NCBI RefSeq assembly: GCF_036588685.1 | Contig: NC_086383.1 | Coordinates: 60,649,448-60,713,447 of the forward strand | Direction: 5' to 3' | Length of the DNA stretch: 64,000 nt | Origin: Mytilus trossulus | Taxonomy: Eukaryota; Mollusca; Bivalvia; Mytilida; Mytilidae | In this document: piece after piece, positions 46,946 through 58,199 of the stretch | Layout of the letters: each line of letters begins with the position of its first letter | Position numbering within the stretch: position 1 is the first letter of the stretch | The notes under the pieces: model-generated | Seen by the model: only the letters and a program-made list of their open reading frames with translations | Told to the model about the DNA's origin: nothing | Database searches by the model: none | Program-made: the position numbers and the translations under genes

Positions 46946-48631
46946 ATTAACATTGAAAGAGAACGTGAGAGATAATATACAACTTGTGATAAAATAGATT
47001 TTATCGAGCATACAAAACTTGCACTGTGTGAAATGTTACATTATATTGAACATTGTAAATTGAATTTATTTTCCAATAATTTCTGTACATAGCGTAAACG
47101 TATTTATACTTTCTTACATTCTCAACAAATATAACTACTCGTATATACCACTATCTTTGAATAATTCATAGTCCAGCACATCTTAACTTAGTTCTACAAG
47201 TTACTCTATAATATTTGGATTCCTTTAAAAGAGAACAGATTCTGAAATGTTTTATCAATATAAAATTACTGTATCAGCATTGTGTTAATTGTAATTTGAT
47301 TTGATACACATGTAGATTTATTCATTTATTTTACGCGGTCAACCCAGTTAATGTAGTCTCTTGTACAGTATAAGTTTAACTATATAGATAGTAATGGAAA
47401 GGATGCAAGCGCTTCCAAGACTACACTTATTGTCACATTTTTTTTCAATCTAGATTTCAGATGTTTATAAGCTATGACTTTGATAAGTTAAAAATGAGTG
47501 CTGATCATTTTTTTTAGGAGTATGAAATATAAAAATTATGAAAAATTGCATTGCAAACTCTCTCATTCCTATAGTTCATGGATATGTTGTAAGATTTTTA
47601 TTGCATCTTTATGAAAATAAGTAGATGTGGTATGATTGCGAATGAGCCAACTACACGTAAAAAGTAAAATCACAAAAATACTGAATTCAGAAGAAAACTC
47701 AAAACGGAAAGTCCCCAATCAAATGGCAAAATCAAATGACAAAACACATCAAAGGAATGGACAACAACTTTCATAATATTTAACTCGTACAGGCATTTTC
47801 AAATGTAGAAAATGGTGGATTGAACCTGGATTTATAGCGCTAAACCTCGCATGTACACCACGCACAGTAAAACTTAAATCCGATTTTAGAATAAGCAAAA
47901 TGAAAATGATACATGCATAAAATCTTGTTGGTGAGCTATTGTTTGGAAGACATTCATGATGGACATACCAATTTGGTTTCGGGTACAGTTACGCTGTTCT
48001 ATCTTTATCGGCTCGGTGTAACAAAGACTTGTATGTACTTAGTCGATTGCGTGTTGGTTGTTTAACTTCCAGTAGAAAGTACTTCATGATGTTCATGACA
48101 AAAAAGGGTGAAGAATAAGACCAAGAGTAACCATATTGATATCCCTGTCGCATGTGATTGTTCCTGATAACTCTTATGTATAATTCATAATATGAGCTAG
48201 ACACGGTTAGGCTAGACTAGTTTGAAACTTTACATTATTCATTAAATTTTATCGAGGATAACTATACAGAGAAGTAATACCGGTAATAGTAACTGTGGAA
48301 TAATGTTTAATGTTTCTGTCATACACAGTCCGACAAACTAAGACAAGAACTTAAAATTAATGGTCACTCTCAAGACTTATACATACAGAGCTATTGTGTA
48401 TTGCTTCGAAGGAGTCAATTGCTTATCAAATAATTAGAACTCACAAAAAAAATCTATATAGATAGTATTGTAATGAGACCGCACACCATTGCAGCGCAGT
48501 TACAATAAAAGGCATCACAAACACAGGTTAACAAATGAATGTCCATATAAAATTTGGTCATCTCAATTAAATATCTTATTGATAATATAGCAAGCATTAA
48601 ATTGTTGAGGGTGTCAATCACTGGAGTGTCT
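46946..48631. other. Intergenic between the HEPN-ART gene and ASB-like gene A; dispersed repeats only
   Basis: 47620-47830 contains a family A start (GTGGTATGATTGCGAATGAGCC) joined to family D (AAATCACAAAAATACTGAATTCAGA ... GCATTTTCAAATGTAGAAAATGGTGGATTGAACC). The two flanking genes converge here. No other gene is evident; the 71-codon minus frame at 47989-48204 has no recognisable features. Confidence 0.45.
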
Positions 48632-50496
48632 TCATCGAAGAAAGGATTTAATTCCAGGGGGTAAAGGGAGACTTTCTATTCCGATATCAATGTTGTTACA
48701 TCGTTTTGCCAGTATTTTTCTAATCGTCCTTTTGCAATGCCCAAGTAAAGTAATTTGTAACAAATATTGAGCTTTTATCCAGTCTACCAGTTGTGTCATT
48801 TTATTACCTAATTGTACATCAGGAGAGAACATAAACCAGTCCTGAGGAATCCAGGCACCGGCATTGATTAACAGGTATACAGTATCGGAATTGTCACCAT
48901 AGGCAGCAGCAGAGATAGGTCGAAATTCATGACCGTCAACATTAGCACCGGAGTTTATAAGTTTCACGACGGTTTGCAATAATTCTCTTTGTTCTCTTGG
49001 TCGTTGCAAAAGACTAAGATATCTCCCTTGAAGAAAATCTATTGTTCGACCGTCATAACTAAATTGTGTTGCTCTAACAATGTCGATATTACTTTTGCTC
49101 AGATAATCGCAAGCGATAGACAATGGAGTTTTATCATTGGTATCATAAAAATCTAAGGAGCAGTTATTGTCTATCAGAAGGTTGATGATATTTTGATAAT
49201 CCAAAGCCACTGCCAAATGTAATGGCGTCCATCCTTTAATATCGCTTGCATCTATATCAGCTTTGTGTTTTAATAACAACGAAATCACTTCTATCGACCC
49301 AACCTCTACAGCACGGTGTAAAGGGGTCCTATAACAACTGTCCCTAAAGTTTATATTACAACCAGACAGAATAAGCAATTCAGCTACTTCTACATGTCCA
49401 TAGTGACTTGCAATTGTCAACGGTGACATCTGATCGGCATCCCACACATTCGGATCAACCTCGTTTTCGATAAGCTTCTTGATAACGTTTGGCAAATTTT
49501 CCCTTGCAGCTAGATGAATTGGTTGAAGGTACGGAAATTCATCGACCGGTAAATATAGATCGCAACCATTGTCTATTAATTGGATGGCAATGTTTTCGTG
49601 TTTAAGTTCTATCGTATGTGTTAATGGTGTTCTGGTAAATATTATTTCAGCATCAATATTAACTCCATCCTGTATCAGTTGCTGAAGTTTTTCACTGTCT
49701 TGCTTCTCTATGGCACCAACCATGGCAAACTGCATGGCTTTCTGCTTCATTTTCTCTGTAAGAAAACAAATAGTTTTTTTTATTCTACATTCAGATTTAT
49801 CAAAGTGACACATTAAATAAAGGTTTTTATAATTATAACATATGGCTTCAACAAACTGCTTGAAACTTTCAGGTTTATATTAAGAGCAATGTACACTTAC
49901 AGTCAAAATAAACAACACAATCTTTTGAGGTATACGCACACACATGTTTCGAAACACAGTAACATATTATGCCAGCGTATGGTTGGGCCGTTTACAATGG
50001 TGGAGAGCTTTCAATGAATTTTTTTAAAATCAGGGTCGGATCAAGGATTTTTTTAAATGAAGATCTGTAAAATTTGACATATAGTTTAAATCAATGGACG
50101 AGACGGCTAGAAACAAATTTTGGAAGATGTTATATGCCAATTTATGTTTTCATTTTTCCTGCCATATCAATGTCTTTAGATGTGACATTTCAATCCTATA
50201 GTGCAACATAAAATATAAATATTCTTAGAATTGCACGAACTCAGTTCTGACAACTTTTCAGAAAACATGCAGTGCTCAAGCTATTAAATGTTTCCTCAAT
50301 GCCCATATATTTGCACGAAATATTCGCATGCTATTTTCATTTGCACGAACTATATATCCGCATGTTTCGCTTTCAGTTATATTTAGAAATTGTTAACCTT
50401 CTTGTTTCCGATCTCTTTGAGCTCTCAGCACAGCGATGATGTCATCTTGGTCTGAGTATCGTGGTACTTCCGGTACAGCTGGAGCAGGCGGCAAGT
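48632..50496 (-). CDS. ASB-like ankyrin-repeat and SOCS-box protein A (5' end unresolved)
   Basis: Main exon 49755-48632: about eight to nine ankyrin repeats (TPLTHTIELKH, QPIHLAARENL, SPLTIASHYGH, TPLHRAVEVGS, TPLHLAVALDY, TPLSIACDY, RPISAAAYGD), then a C-terminal SOCS box. The BC-box TLLGHCKRTI fits the Elongin B/C consensus and LPLPPGIKSFL the Cullin-5 side. The upstream exon 50496-50398 (99 bp, phase 1-1) encodes DLPPAPAVPEVP and an acidic helix, matching exon 1 of paralogue B, and joins in frame (donor GTTAAC). No ATG was found in frame upstream, so an earlier exon is likely missing. Expected role: substrate receptor of a Cullin-5 ubiquitin ligase; the substrate is unknown. The frame also extends from 49755 to an ATG at 49813, but that stretch looks like intron. 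Confidence 0.8.
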
Positions 50497-50729
50497 CTTG
50501 AATGGTCACATACAAAATTAAAAGAAAAACAGTTTGGGTGTTTGAACAAACGAATGAAAATCAATTCAAAAAATATTGAATATTCTGGATAAAACAATGA
50601 GAACAAAAAAATCAAAAGAAAAAAAAATTAAATTAAAACACAAAGGGATGTGAGAAAGACATAGTATGTAGACCTCGATGCATTGTTAAATGATTGTGTG
50701 TTGTTCGTATTTCGTCCAGTGAAATAGAT

Positions 50730-50990
50730 AACATCAATTTATGTTTCAGTTGAACAAACAGAAAAGTAAAAACACAAAAATACTGAACTCCGAGGCAAAT
50801 TCAAAAAGGAAAATCAAAAATCAAAAGGCGCAAAAGTCCAAACACATCAAACGAATGGATAACAACTGTCATATTCCTGACTTGGTACAGGCATTTCCTT
50901 ATGTAGAAAATGGTGGATTGAACCTGGTTCTGAAATATGCATGCATAAAGTTGTTAACATTGGCTTTGCACTAGCTGGCAGTAACTGCTA
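50730..50990 (+). repeat. Dispersed repeat family D, plus copy
   Basis: AAAGTAAAAACACAAAAATACTGAACTCCGAGG, AAAAGGCGCAAAAGTC, ACTTGGTACAGGCATTTCC, AGAAAATGGTGGATTGAACC. It is shared with 47660-47830; the first 60 bp recur on the minus strand at 15785-15830 and 44355-44410. Confidence 0.6.
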
Positions 50991-51359
50991 GTAATCTCAG
51001 GTCTGTACTTGTTGCTGTGATGTATAAGTACTCTGCTTCCGGGCTGTGTTTTGTTATATGTATTAGTTTTGCTTTGTAAATATCCGATCAGTTAATCCGT
51101 GTTCAAATGATTTTTATTTGTTCTTATGTTGAACTGGATCACCACTTTACCAGGTAAGGAGAAAGTTACCGCCTTCAAACTATCTGTTATACATATGCAT
51201 GTCCAGAGTCGTAGGCCTGTAATTCATTGCTTGTCGTTTGTTTCTGTATATAATTTCATTTTTTTTTTTTTTTTTTTTTTCGTAAATAGATCCTTGAATT
51301 TTCTCGTTTGAATTGATTTTAAATATACATTGTCAATTTGGGACTTTGTATAGCTGACT

Positions 51360-51480
51360 ATGCGGTATGGGGTTTGCTGATGTTCCTTGTTTTTATAGCC
51401 GAAAGGTGACCTATATTTGTTAATTTTTGTATCACTTGCCTCTTGTGGCGAGTTGTCTCATTTGAAAGCATACCACGTAC
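51360..51480 (-). repeat. Dispersed repeat family A fragment, minus
   Basis: GCCGAAAGGTGACCTATA and GCGAGTTGTCTCATTTGAAAGCATACCACG correspond to the start of family A in reverse complement. Confidence 0.4.
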
Positions 51481-51495
51481 AATTCTTATTTGTAT

Positions 51496-52030
51496 AGAAC
51501 AGAACAGAACAAAACATATTTTATTTCCAATTAAGGGCCCACAAGGGACATACAGAGCAGACATGAATAAGGAAAAAGAATTAATATTGATTTGCATAGA
51601 TACATAGATACAAACAATTTTTTACATACAGTTACAATAAAATAACAAACTCATATTCACTTTAATAAATTTACCAACAGCATTAAGGACCTGATTGTCT
51701 TCACAGTTTAATAAATAAATAAATTTATGCTGATTATCAAGTATAGAAAAATTTGGAATTTTTTGGCAAACAAAGTCAAAGAGAGCATCTCTATCTGATT
51801 TAAAATTTTCACAGTTAGTTAAAAATGGATTTCATCTTCAACACAACCAGAGGAACATGTTTTGCAAATTCTTTCATGTCGTGGAATATTTGAAAAACGA
51901 CCAACTTCAATTTGAAGTTTATGAGCAGAAATACGTAATTTGCATATATAGATCTTCTAAAATCAAAGTTCTTAATTAAAGAAAGATAATTTTCATAACC
52001 AAAATACGAAGATACATTTTTCCACAAATA
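51496..52030 (-). mobile_element. LINE 3' end, decayed
   Basis: The right-to-left frame carries LRISAHKLQIEVGRFSN, PRHERICKTCSSG and EDEIHF then a stop, a typical end of a non-LTR ORF2 with a C-C-H-C pattern. The element ends at 51496 with a short (GAACA)n-type tail, as LINE 3' tails do. It has multiple stops and is 5' truncated. Confidence 0.6.
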
Positions 52031-52097
52031 TGAAAGCTATCTCCAAAAAAGAATATCAACTTTTAATTATACAATTGAACACTTATGACAAGAAGGT

Positions 52098-52216
52098 ACG
52101 GAAGCGTATTAGCGCCACACATTTTTTTCCCTATGTTTGCGTTACAACGCAAAGGTTTGTGTTATAACGCAAACATAGGGAAAAAAAAAAAATGTGTGGC
52201 GCTAATACGCTTCCGT
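52098..52216. repeat. Near-perfect 119-bp palindrome
   Basis: ACGGAAGCGTATTAGCGCC (52098 onward) is matched by its reverse complement GGCGCTAATACGCTTCCGT (ending at 52216). The arms continue inwards through ACACATTTTTTT / AAAAAAATGTGT, CCCTATGTTTGCGTT / AACGCAAACATAGGG, to a centre near 52155. Arm length is about 55-60 nt with few differences, mainly in the A/T run. It would extrude a cruciform or give a hairpin transcript, and is probably a miniature fold-back element. Confidence 0.85.
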
Positions 52217-52360
52217 AAGAAGGACCTGAACTGTATCTGTCAAACCCCATCCATATACAATCTTTGATAACAAATAAAAGCAATAACTCCATTTCGATTG
52301 TATTATTTCTGAAGTATTATTTGATTGTTGAGGCTCGAGGTACACATTTTTTTATAGTAA

Positions 52361-52672
52361 AATTGAGAATGGAAATGGGGAATGTGTCAAAGAGACAACA
52401 ACCCGACCTAATAAAAAACAACAGCAGAAGGTCACCAACAGGTCTTCAATGTAGCGAGAAATTCCCGCACCCGGAGGCGTCCTTCAGCTGGCCCTTCAAC
52501 AAATATATACTATTTCAGTGATAATGAACGCCATACTAATTTCCAAATTGTACACAAGAAACTAATATAAAAATAATACAAGACTAACAAAGGCCAGAGG
52601 CTCCTGACTTGGGACAGGCGCAAAAATGCGGCGGGGTTAAACATGGTTGTGAGATCTCAACCCTCCTCCTAT
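52361..52672 (+). repeat. Dispersed repeat family B, plus copy, cut by the Helitron
   Basis: AAATTGAGAATGGAAATGGGGAATGTG, CAAAGAGACAACAACCCGACC, TCTTCAATGTAGCGAGAAATTCCCGCACCCGGAGG, GCCAGAGGCTCCTGACTTGGGACAGGCGC, GAGATCTCAACCCTCC. The similarity to the other copies stops at the left end of the Helitron at 52674. Confidence 0.7.
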
Positions 52673-52673
52673 A

Positions 52674-53979
52674 TCTATACTATTAAACGAGAAGACCGCA
52701 TTTTTGGTGTCGCTTCTCTTCCTTCCACAATAAATCAATCATCATGCCTCTGTGTCCTATAGGTAACATGCATAGTCGCATTTGTCATCCATTCTTATGA
52801 TTATTCAAATTGAGTTATTTTGGGAGAAAAACGACAAAAAAGAAGTCCGCAAATGATTCCGTCATCAGAATGACTTTTAGTCATCGATAAGACTTCCTGT
52901 TTGAAACATGCGCAAATACAACCAATCGTATGATAGATAACAAAAAAGAAAATAGATAAGCCAATCAGAGCGTTCTCCATTTCATGGTGCTTACATTGCA
53001 AGAACCCGACAACTATTATACCTCCTTAAAGAGGACAATTATTGTTCGCGTTTATCTACATGTAAACTACGATTATACTTTTTTTAAATATAGAGAATCT
53101 CTGTATTCTGTCTACTGTTTTTTTTAATGTTTACTATTCAGGGGGTCATACCAGTTGCACTTATATTAAAATAAGTAAAACATGTGACACAAGAACAACC
53201 AATCGTAGAGCGTTCTCCTTATCACGGTGTTTAGATCGCAAAAATCACAACTATTATATCCCTTAGAGAGGACAAATATTTTTCGCGTTTACGATTATAC
53301 TACTTTGATGTCAGGGATTTATTGTTAAAAGGGAAAATAGTGATTTGGCAAAAATGAAAGTAAGGTAGAGATTAGAGGGAGGCAGGACCTTTTTCGGGGC
53401 GCCAGGATCGGGTGTTTTTAAGCTCGGGATTTGGGGATTGATACTTACGGGATCCGGGAATATATTTTTCGATTTCGGGATATGAATTTCTTTAAATTCT
53501 GCATCTCGGGATTTCATGGTTTTAAGCCCGGGATTTCGGGATCAGGACCCCTCCGATCGACAACTCCTAAAATTAGCCTTAGTCGGTATTAGTCATTTAT
53601 ACATGATTCAAATCCTACCATTGGCATATTAATAAGGCTCTAAAAAAAGCACTGAAGGATTGTCATAGAAGCATATTTTTTAGACTAATAATGGTCTATA
53701 TATAAACAGTTACATTTATTTCATGTTTGAAACGGTGCAAAATTTTAATTTGATTTAGACTTTATCAAAAGAAGCATTGTAGCAAAGGAGAAGAATAATT
53801 GTGGTCGTGAACCAGAAACACGAATATAATGGAATTTAACAGAAAGGAAACAAATATCGGACTTTGGAAAAGGGGAGATACCTTTTATGTAATTCTCAAT
53901 ACATGATATCTTTAACAAAAAATCATTCAACAACAGTTCACAAGCTGTATATGCCCGCGATTTCGCGGGTGTTTTCTAG
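52674..53979 (+). mobile_element. Non-autonomous Helitron
   Basis: The left end is TCTATACTATTAAACGAGAAG after an A, a common Helitron 5' terminus. The right end is a short hairpin CCCGCGATTTCGCGGG (53954-53969), seven bases, then CTAG (53976-53979) followed by T. A TC start, a 3' hairpin plus CTRR end, and insertion between A and T are the Helitron hallmarks; no terminal inverted repeat or target duplication is expected. The 1306-bp interior has no Rep/helicase frame. It contains an internal duplication around AACCAATCGTA...GCGTTCTCC...GAGAGGACAA (about 52918-53040 and 53193-53290), plus a CGGGAT-rich patch at 53380-53560. Confidence 0.75.
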
Positions 53980-55166
53980 TATTTATTACGTCTTGTACTT
54001 GTGCTGTTTAAAAATCTATCTGTAATTATTGTAGTTGTAAAGATTTACGGCAAATACACAAAACGTAATGACAATGATCATATAAGGGCAATGACTAAAA
54101 TAAGGAGTCACTTGATGATATCGCTTTGTTTGGCTCATTGGAAGATATGGTATTTTAGAAAAGTGTCTATTAAAGTTTTCAAGATCATACTTGTAGGTAA
54201 AAATCTGTAGTAAAACTTGTCATATATGGACAATGATCACTCTAATATAAAATTGTCAGACAGTTTTGGCGTAAATACATAAATAGTTAGTATACTAGTC
54301 CCTCAGCATTCTGAACATCTGCTCCTGTCAGATTTTCTCTATTCATAGCGATTTTCAAATAAAAGACAAAACGCTTAACCCGTGTGCTCTATTTTTAGCC
54401 ATGTTGGTTATCTTCGTTGACGGGCGTGGTCATCGGACACATGTTTTAAAAATATATACATGTACGTCTATCATAAAAATATTATGGCAATGGTACGTTA
54501 AATTTGGTGAAGGGCTTTCAGAGGAGTTGATTTTTGTAAAAGTTTTCGAAACAACAGACCAAGGACGCGAAGTGACATTTTTAGCTATGTGCGCTAAACG
54601 TAAGAATAAGTTAACATTTTATTGTGATAGAATTGATTCAAGTCACCAATACAACTGGAGTTAACCACTTGAATTACAATATGGGCAAATTGATCTGAAA
54701 ACAGGCAGAGATACTATGAAAATTTTAATTTAGCTAATACATTATGTAATACGATCACTCAAGAACTATATTGTTTATACTGCTTCAAATGTGTACATAC
54801 ATTTTTTACTACATAGTAATAAACCGCAAGGCAAACTGCTAAACCATTGCATGCGAGAATACTAAAAAAATATCGGCACATGTCTTTAGCTTTATTGCCT
54901 GTCATGCAATTAAACTTTCTCTTCCAAAAGGATAATAGACATGGAAGTTAAAATCAAGGTCAATTATCAAACAAACAACACTTTGAAAAATTCGATCTAT
55001 CCGAAAATAATGGCGAATGTATATTTAAATAATTCCTCAACTTTATCACAATTGGTTGACAATGTACATGATGTATGCTTTTACAGATATCGACCAATCA
55101 CAATGTACGCATTTGACAATGTTAACAGTGTATCAGATCCGGAAATCTAAATAATAAGGACTCTCT
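53980..55166. other. Intergenic between ASB-like genes; no gene recognised
   Basis: Open frames of 87 codons (54401-54664) and 69 codons (54941-55150) are present. Neither shows a domain or splice pattern I recognise, and both are compatible with chance in this composition. Confidence 0.35.
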
Positions 55167-57078
55167 TCATCGTAAAAACATCTTCAATGCAGGAGGAAGA
55201 GACAGTTTATTAATGGCAGCATCTATATCTTCACATGTTGTTGCTAACAACTTTCTTATTGTCCGTTTACATTGCCAACTTAACGTCAGCTGAACAGCAC
55301 CTTGAAATTCTATCCATTCTGACAACTGGTGCATTTTAAATCCAAGATGGACTGACGAAACTGGTTGCCAGTCTTGTGGAATCCATGCTCCTGAATTTAT
55401 TAGCATCTGTACAGTGCCTGTATGATCTGCCATTGCAGCTACGGTGATAGGGAGGCTCTGGTGTCCATCGTTTTTTGGAAGGCTTTGACTTCCATCAATG
55501 TTAGCACCTTTATTAATTAGTGCCATAACCATGGAAAGAGTTTCTCTATCTTCCTTTGGAAGTTGCAACAGGCTTAAATATCTACCTTGCATAAAGTCCC
55601 TTTTCCTTGCTTCATAGCTGAATTGTGTTGCTCTAATAATGTCATAGTTTTTCCTGCTTAAAAAGTCACATGCTATACAGAGTGGTGTTCTACCATTCAC
55701 GTCAGAAATTTCAAGATTACAGCTGTTTTCCAATAAAATATTTACAATTTCTTGATAGTTCAAAGCAAGTGCTAAATGTAACGGTGTCCATCCTTTCTGG
55801 TCGGTTATATTCATGTCAGCCTTATTCCATATTAACATTTCTATTACCTCGATCGAGTCACTCTCGACTGCTCGATGGAGCGGTGTTCTGTCACAACTAT
55901 CTTGAAAGTTAATATCTGCGCCGTTTTTTATCAATTGATTAACTACATTGGTTCGACCGTAATAACTCGCCAAAATCAAAGGTGTCATCTTGTCCGTGTC
56001 ACAAGCATCCACATCAACATGCAACTCGATCAATTTATCCACAACCTCGGACAAATCTTCTCTAGCTGCGATATGGATTGGTTGAAAGTAAGGAAAGTGA
56101 TTGACAGTAAGTTTCGGATCACATCCATTTTCAAGTATAAGTATTGCTATGTCCCCGTGTTTTAATTCGATTGAGTGTGTCAATGGGGTTTTCGTGTACA
56201 TTATCTGAGCATCAATATTAACGCCGTCTTCGATCAATTGTTTCACCTTTTGACTGTCTCGTTTCTCGACTGCACCCACCAGAGCAAACTGCATCGCCTT
56301 TTGTCTCATCCTCTCTATAGAAGTAAAATAAGTCGAGTGTATTACATAAGGGTCTGGAATACCGATGAAATTCGCATTGCAATATATTACACTGCATGGC
56401 ACATACAAGTTTTGAAATATTAGAACACTCTCAGAAATAAAATTTACTGTGATCAGTTTCACAAAAATATCTAAAGACGAAAGTTGATAGTAAGTCATTA
56501 ACTATATATTTGGTATACTAATGACCAACAGACCTGCTTATTAATAAGTAATAAGACTTTTTTTGTGAAACGGACCACAGTGATGTGTCTATACGGAAAG
56601 TGCGTCACCATCTTTTACTGTAAAGTATGAATTACTGCAAATCGTAGCTACATGTCCTTCAGTATAAACACATTGTTCTTCTTTTCAGTCTAGAACTTCT
56701 TCTAGAATTGTTTTTTTTTAAATCAATAAAATATAGAACTACAAGCACAAAATTCCAAAAAAACAAAAATAAACAAAAAAGCAAATTTCTTTTGCAATAT
56801 ATCACGCAATTGCATGACATGCATTTAACGGGCTGATAATGTGTCCAATATTGATAAAGGAGATGTTGTGTGTATGTTATTGAAAAAGGAATCCAACATT
56901 ACAAACAATGTTCGTTAGTTCAATTCGTTATTTGTAGAAGTTTACCTTCTTGTACAGGATCTACTCTGGCTTCTAACATAGCCATGATGTCTTCATCGTT
57001 TTCTCTTTGTCGTAATGCCGGGACAGCTGGTGCTGGTGGAAGATCGAGTTTGTTGTTATTGGTCTGATTGTCCATCAT
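55167..57078 (-). CDS. ASB-like ankyrin-repeat and SOCS-box protein B
   Basis: Two exons: 57078-56946 (starts MMDNQ, contains LDLPPAPAVPAL and an acidic helix) and 56314-55167. They join GAAG/AGAGG in phase 1, giving 426 aa. The protein is the tandem paralogue of gene A (48632-50496), with the same start of exon 2 (ERMRQKAMQFALVGAVEK). Ankyrin repeats include TPLTHSIELKHG, QPIHIAAREDL, TPLILASYYGR, TPLHRAVESDS, TPLHLALALNY, TPLCIACDFL. The C-terminal SOCS box has BC-box TLSWQCKRTI and a Cul5-box-like LSLPPALKMFL. Predicted role: recognises a substrate through the ankyrin repeats and presents it to an Elongin B/C-Cullin 5 ubiquitin ligase. TTATGATTCCAG just before the start suggests a 5' UTR intron. 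The frame running on to 56498 from exon 2 is intron. Confidence 0.85.
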
Positions 57079-57329
57079 AGAGATAACTGGAATCATAAGA
57101 AAATGTTTAAAACAAAAACATACATTTTCGTTTTATTATTTGTAATGGTTATGCTTACTGGTAAAATAAAGGTCAAGAGGTGAAGCTATCATCGTTTTCG
57201 AAAGGACTAACATTTAAAAAAAACTCTTTAAAAAAATGGATTTCAACAAATATGCCGTTTTTAAAATATATATGGAGTTTAAAATTTGCCGCCGTGTAAA
57301 GATTGATATATATAACTGATGACAATTGC

Positions 57330-57505
57330 ATGATGACCAATTATCAACTCAATAGAAATTACAAACCTTCAGTCATTACGATAGATACGGTTGTTCACGC
57401 TTTATTGCCAAATATCAACTCAATAAAAATTGTAAACCATCTGGCATAACGATAGATACGATAATTTACGATAGATTAACAAATATCAACTCAATCGCCT
57501 AAATT
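57330..57505. repeat. Degenerate ~72-bp tandem repeat, about 2.5 units
   Basis: Units start with CCAATTATCAACTCAATAGAAATTACAAACC, CCAAATATCAACTCAATAAAAATTGTAAACC and ACAAATATCAACTCAATCG; the first two continue with ATTACGATAGATACGG / ATAACGATAGATACGA. It lies upstream of ASB-like gene B. Confidence 0.6.
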
Positions 57506-57654
57506 TAAAGAAGTACAAACCCGGTCTCGATCATTATAAGATTGATTCGACTATGCATGATTGCCAATTATTAACTCGATTAACCTTAATACAAAACCCA
57601 ATAGATCGCGTTGAGACGAATAAGACCTACCGAATTAAGACTAATCTGGGGTTT

Positions 57655-57780
57655 TAAAAACACGAGCAACACGACGGGTGCCACATGTGGAGTAGGGTCC
57701 ATTCGGAGCACCTGAGCTCACCTCCAGTTTTTTGTGGGGTTCGTGTAGCTTTTAAAAGTAAGTCTTAAGTTTTCTGTGTT
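57655..57780 (+). mobile_element. Penelope-like element tail fragment, opposite orientation
   Basis: ACGAGCAACACGACGGGTGCCACATGTGGAGTAGGGTCC, GAGCACCTGAGCTCACC and TTTTTTGTGGGGTTCGTGTAG are the reverse complement of the tail seen at 17868, 24548, 34465 and 44766. Confidence 0.55.
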
Positions 57781-57805
57781 GTGTCTTGTGTACTACTTTT
57801 TAGAT

Positions 57806-58195
57806 ATAGTAAGATGCGGTATGAGTGCCAATGAGACAACTCTCCATCCAAATAACAATTTATAAAAGTAAACCAATATAGGCCAATGAACGGCCTTCAA
57901 CATGGAGCCTTGGCTCACACCGATCAACAAGCTTTAAAGGACCCCAAAAGTACTAGACGTGTAAAACAATTCAAACAGAAAACCAACGGTCTAATCTATA
58001 AAGAATCTGATATAATAAAAAAAAAAACGAGAAACGAGAAACACGTGCATGTTAATTACATAAACAAACGACAACTACTGTACATCAGATTACTATTTGT
58101 CTGTTTGTCTTTTTCTTTTTTAGCCATGGTGTTGTCTTTGTATTTTCAATCTAAGAGTTTGAATGTCCCTCTGGTATCTTCCACCCCTCTTTGAC
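57806..58195 (+). repeat. Dispersed repeat family A, plus copy
   Basis: AAGATGCGGTATGAGTGCCAATGAGACAACTCTCCATCC, GGCCAATGAACGGCCTTCAACATGGAGCCTTGGCTCACACCG, AAAGGACCCCAAAAGTACTAGACGTGTAAAACAATTCAAAC. A minus-strand Penelope-like tail end (GCCATGGTG...ATGTCCCTCTGGTATC) follows at about 58120-58195. This is one of the most complete family A copies. The 102-codon frame inside (57886-58194) is not a gene. Confidence 0.65.
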
Positions 58196-58199
58196 ACGA

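Noticed and set aside
54401..54664. 87-codon open frame
   Set aside because: No domain, no splice context and no repeat match; could be chance.
56315..56498. N-terminal extension of ASB-like protein B from an ATG at 56498
   Set aside because: The acceptor CTATAG at 56315-56320 and the in-frame leader exon at 57078-56946 explain the start better; the extension is hydrophobic intron read-through.
57886..58194. 102-codon open frame
   Set aside because: Lies entirely inside a dispersed repeat family A copy.
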